Source of the DNA: HR10 sp964615335
GTDB taxonomy: Bacteria; Acidobacteriota; Blastocatellia; HR10
Direction of reading: 5' to 3'
NCBI GenBank assembly: GCA_964615335.1
Contig: CAZTMT010000010.1
Location: 62,001-126,000 of the forward strand
Length of the DNA stretch: 64,000 bases
The position numbers were made by a program, and so were the translations under genes. The stretch's first letter is position 1. Each line of letters begins with the position of its first letter. Below the pieces are notes generated by a model, which was not told the origin of the DNA, searched no databases, and saw only the letters and a list, made by a program, of their open reading frames with translations. Shown piece after piece: positions 62,201-64,000 of this stretch.

Positions 62201-63079
62201 ATGGCGGACCGAAGCGCGCGGCATCCGGAGAACATCCCGGGAGAGTTCTTCGTGGATACACGCTGCATTGATTGCGATCAATGCCGGCAAATTGCCCCGC
62301 GCGTCTTTCGGGCTCATCGAGGGCAGGCGATCGTATACCGTCAGCCGGAGACCGAACATGACCTTCGGCGCGCTCAGATGGCGCTTGTGACCTGCCCGAC
62401 GGCTTCCATTGGGACGATGCGGAAACAGGACCTCAGGCCGGCTCTGGTCGCTTTCCCGGAGCCCATCGCTGAGAACGTCTACTTCTGTGGCTTCGCGTCG
62501 GCGCGTTCTTTTGGCGCGTCGAGCTATCTTCTGGTGCGCCCTCAGGGGAATGTGCTTGTGGATTCGCCGCGATTCGCGCGTCCGCTCGTGCGACGTCTCG
62601 AGGAGATGGGAGGGATCGCCCTTTTGTTCCTCACGCATCGGGACGATGTCGCCGATCATGACAGATTCCATCGGCATTTCGGATGTCGGCGCGTCCTGCA
62701 TCGCGAAGACCTCACGCCGGCAACGCGCGATGTGGAGATCGTGATCTCCGGCCGGGATCCCGTTCCGCTGGATGCGGAGCTTGTGGTGATCCCCACTCCC
62801 GGACATACGCGCGGGCATCAGGTCTTGCTCTATCGGGAGAAGTACCTTTTCTCGGGGGATCATCTGTGGGCCAATGAGAGGGGGGAGCTGGTCGCCTCAC
62901 CCAGCGTCTGCTGGTATTCGTGGACGGAGCAGGTGCGCTCGGTCGAGCGGCTGCTGGACTTTCGCTTCGAATGGGTGCTGCCCGGGCATGGACGCCGCCT
63001 GCAGGCCCCGCCCGATCAGATGCGCGCGCGACTTCGGGATTGTGTGGCGCGCATGCGCGCCAGAGCCCGCGAAGGTTGA
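62201..63079 (+). CDS. Ferredoxin-MBL-fold fusion protein
   Basis: 292 aa, ATG 62201 with only a weak ribosome site. The N-terminal single 4Fe-4S ferredoxin (RCIDCDQCRQIAP ... VTCPTASIG) is joined to a metallo-beta-lactamase domain (about 85-275). The metal motif is THRDDVADH: the canonical HxHxDH has Asp at its second His position. PTPGHTRGHQVLLY, FSGDHLW and LPGHGRRLQ supply the remaining sites. Such fusions occur in cyanobacteria and other bacteria; the activity is unknown, perhaps a redox-linked hydrolase. Confidence 0.82.
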   Translation: MADRSARHPENIPGEFFVDTRCIDCDQCRQIAPRVFRAHRGQAIVYRQPETEHDLRRAQMALVTCPTASIGTMRKQDLRPALVAFPEPIAENVYFCGFASARSFGASSYLLVRPQGNVLVDSPRFARPLVRRLEEMGGIALLFLTHRDDVADHDRFHRHFGCRRVLHREDLTPATRDVEIVISGRDPVPLDAELVVIPTPGHTRGHQVLLYREKYLFSGDHLWANERGELVASPSVCWYSWTEQVRSVERLLDFRFEWVLPGHGRRLQAPPDQMRARLRDCVARMRARAREG

Positions 63080-63147
63080 CAGAGGGGCGGGCGTTCGAGT
63101 AAAAACGGCCATTTCGTGAGAGATTGCTCCGTGAGGAGGAAAAAACC

Positions 63148-63657
63148 TTGGTCCGCGAGATTCTCAAATATGGCGATCCGCGACTTGTCCGGCCCTCGGA
63201 ACCGGTGGTCGAATTCAATGAGGAATTGGTGAAGCTTGTCGAGGACATGTTCGAGACGATGTACGCGGCCCGAGGCGTGGGGCTGGCTGCTCCGCAGATC
63301 GGCGTCAATCGCCGTCTCTTCGTCATGGATTGTAGCGGGGGCCGCCAACCCGAGCAGAAGATCGTTCTGATCAACCCCGAGATCCTCGCCACCGAGGGAG
63401 AGGTCATCGAAGAGGAGGGATGCTTGAGTCTGCCCGGGCTGTATGCGAAGGTCGCCCGTCCCTATCGCGTCCTCGCGCGCGGACTGGATCTCCATCAGAA
63501 AGAAATCACGCTGGAGGTGACGGGCCTGGCCGCGCGCTGCGTGTGTCATGAAGTGGATCATCTGGACGGGCGGCTCTACATCTCGCGCGTGAGCCCGCTC
63601 AAGCGCGATCTCCTGCTGCGGAAGATCAAAAAGCTCATCAAGGCCGGACAGTGGTGA
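63148..63657 (+). CDS. def: Peptide deformylase
   Basis: 169 aa from the TTG at 63148, 8 nt after GAGGAGG; a TTG at 63124 is an alternative. Deformylase motifs: GVGLAAPQIG, EGCLSLPG and the HEVDHLDG zinc motif (HExxH). It removes the formyl group from new proteins, in keeping with the adjacent fmt. The last basic segment (LLRKIKKLIKAGQW) is typical of bacterial type 1. Confidence 0.95.
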   Translation: MVREILKYGDPRLVRPSEPVVEFNEELVKLVEDMFETMYAARGVGLAAPQIGVNRRLFVMDCSGGRQPEQKIVLINPEILATEGEVIEEEGCLSLPGLYAKVARPYRVLARGLDLHQKEITLEVTGLAARCVCHEVDHLDGRLYISRVSPLKRDLLLRKIKKLIKAGQW

Positions 63658-63679
63658 GTCACCTCTTGCGAGGGAACGC

Positions 63680-64000
63680 ATGCGTGTGATCTTCATGGGG
63701 ACTCCGGAAGCGGCCGTGCCGACGCTCCGGAAATTGTTGGAATCCGAACATGAAGTCCTTGCCGTCTTCACACAACCGGATCGCCCGACGGGGCGACATC
63801 AGGTTCTGACGCCCCCGCCGGTGAAGCGGGTCGCACAGGAGGCGGGAATTCCGGTCCATCAGCCCGAGAAGCTGAAGACCAATGAAGACGTGCGCGCCGT
63901 CATTCACGCGCTCGGGCCGGATGTGATCGTCGTCGTGGCCTATGGGAAGATCTTACCGCCGTGGCTTTTGCAGATTCCCCGGCTCGGATGTGTGAATGTG
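63680..64000 (+). CDS. fmt: Methionyl-tRNA formyltransferase, 3' end outside window
   Basis: 107 codons are visible, open to the window end. The N-terminal formyltransferase fold starts MRVIFMGTPEAAVPTLRKLLESEHEV, with TQPDRPTGRHQ for the formyl-tetrahydrofolate site and PDVIVVVAYGKILP. It formylates Met-tRNAi. The ATG at 63680 is preceded by GAGGGAACG. The def-fmt order is standard. Confidence 0.95.
   Translation, partial: MRVIFMGTPEAAVPTLRKLLESEHEVLAVFTQPDRPTGRHQVLTPPPVKRVAQEAGIPVHQPEKLKTNEDVRAVIHALGPDVIVVVAYGKILPPWLLQIPRLGCVNV

Overview
The window looks like chromosomal DNA of a GC-rich, diderm bacterium of the phylum Acidobacteriota. The evidence is a VWFA-related acidobacterial-type secreted protein, a GWxTD-domain protein, lipid A genes (fabZ, lpxA, lpxI, skp), TonB-like and Tat export genes, and acyl-reductase genes of the sort used for ether or alcohol lipids. 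No phage, insertion sequence, integrase, CRISPR array or rRNA was seen. Coding density is very high, most genes sit in short operons with ATGA/GTGA overlaps, and almost every long antisense ORF is a mirror frame of a real gene.

Layout: (1) 1-5832 (+): acyl-CoA-reductase-like SDR (5' end outside the window), thioester-reductase-like SDR, polysaccharide pyruvyl transferase, AMP-forming acyl ligase. (2) 5909-9262: tatA, then a peroxide/iron stress operon (rubrerythrin, HdrD/GlpC-like Fe-S protein, DUF3501, dps). (3) 9278-12302: secreted SH3-like protein, LysW-like zinc ribbon, VWFA protein, carboxypeptidase-regulatory-like protein, small HTH protein. (4) 12472-14911: PuuD-like membrane protein, three DsrE-family proteins, TusA-like protein. 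(5) 15005-19584 (-): spoVR-yeaH-prkA. (6) 19804-26615 (-): truB, a nuclease-like protein, topA, dprA, fatty-acid-hydroxylase. (7) 26639-30317 (-): tRNA-Sec (selC), a selenocysteine-containing glutaredoxin-like gene read through an in-frame TGA, carB. (8) 30436-32918: two MacB/FtsX permeases. (9) 32934-37023 (-): GWxTD protein, tatC, a TatA/B protein, a LysR regulator. (10) 37184-39910: leuA, leuB. (11) 39868-47715 (-): unknown protein, alkaline-phosphatase-like enzyme, alaS, proline dehydrogenase, TonB-like protein, rsmI. (12) 47895-50789: skp-fabZ-lpxA-lpxI. (13) 50893-56862: dienelactone hydrolase, a Tat-exported molybdenum hydroxylase pair, S9 peptidase. (14) 57030-60169: cysteine biosynthesis by the CysO thiocarboxylate route, preceded by a leader. 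(15) 60201-64000: beta-carbonic anhydrase, HEAT protein, ferredoxin-MBL protein, def, and fmt (3' end outside the window).

The two most notable things were not visible as ordinary ORFs. First, the cysM - JAMM protease - CysO::MoeZ operon is preceded by a short leader ORF with three consecutive Cys codons. Downstream of these codons lies a set of mutually exclusive RNA helices ending in a textbook intrinsic terminator. This is the architecture of a ribosome-mediated cysteine attenuator. Second, a 74-codon gene between carB and selC contains an in-frame TGA in a KDTUPYT context, with a SECIS-like hairpin directly after it, so the organism very probably makes selenoproteins.

The operon's sulfur carrier is fused to its activating enzyme and rhodanese with an internal GG, so it presumably needs cutting by the adjacent JAMM protease. 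Functional assignments rest on motifs recognised by eye; no database search was run.
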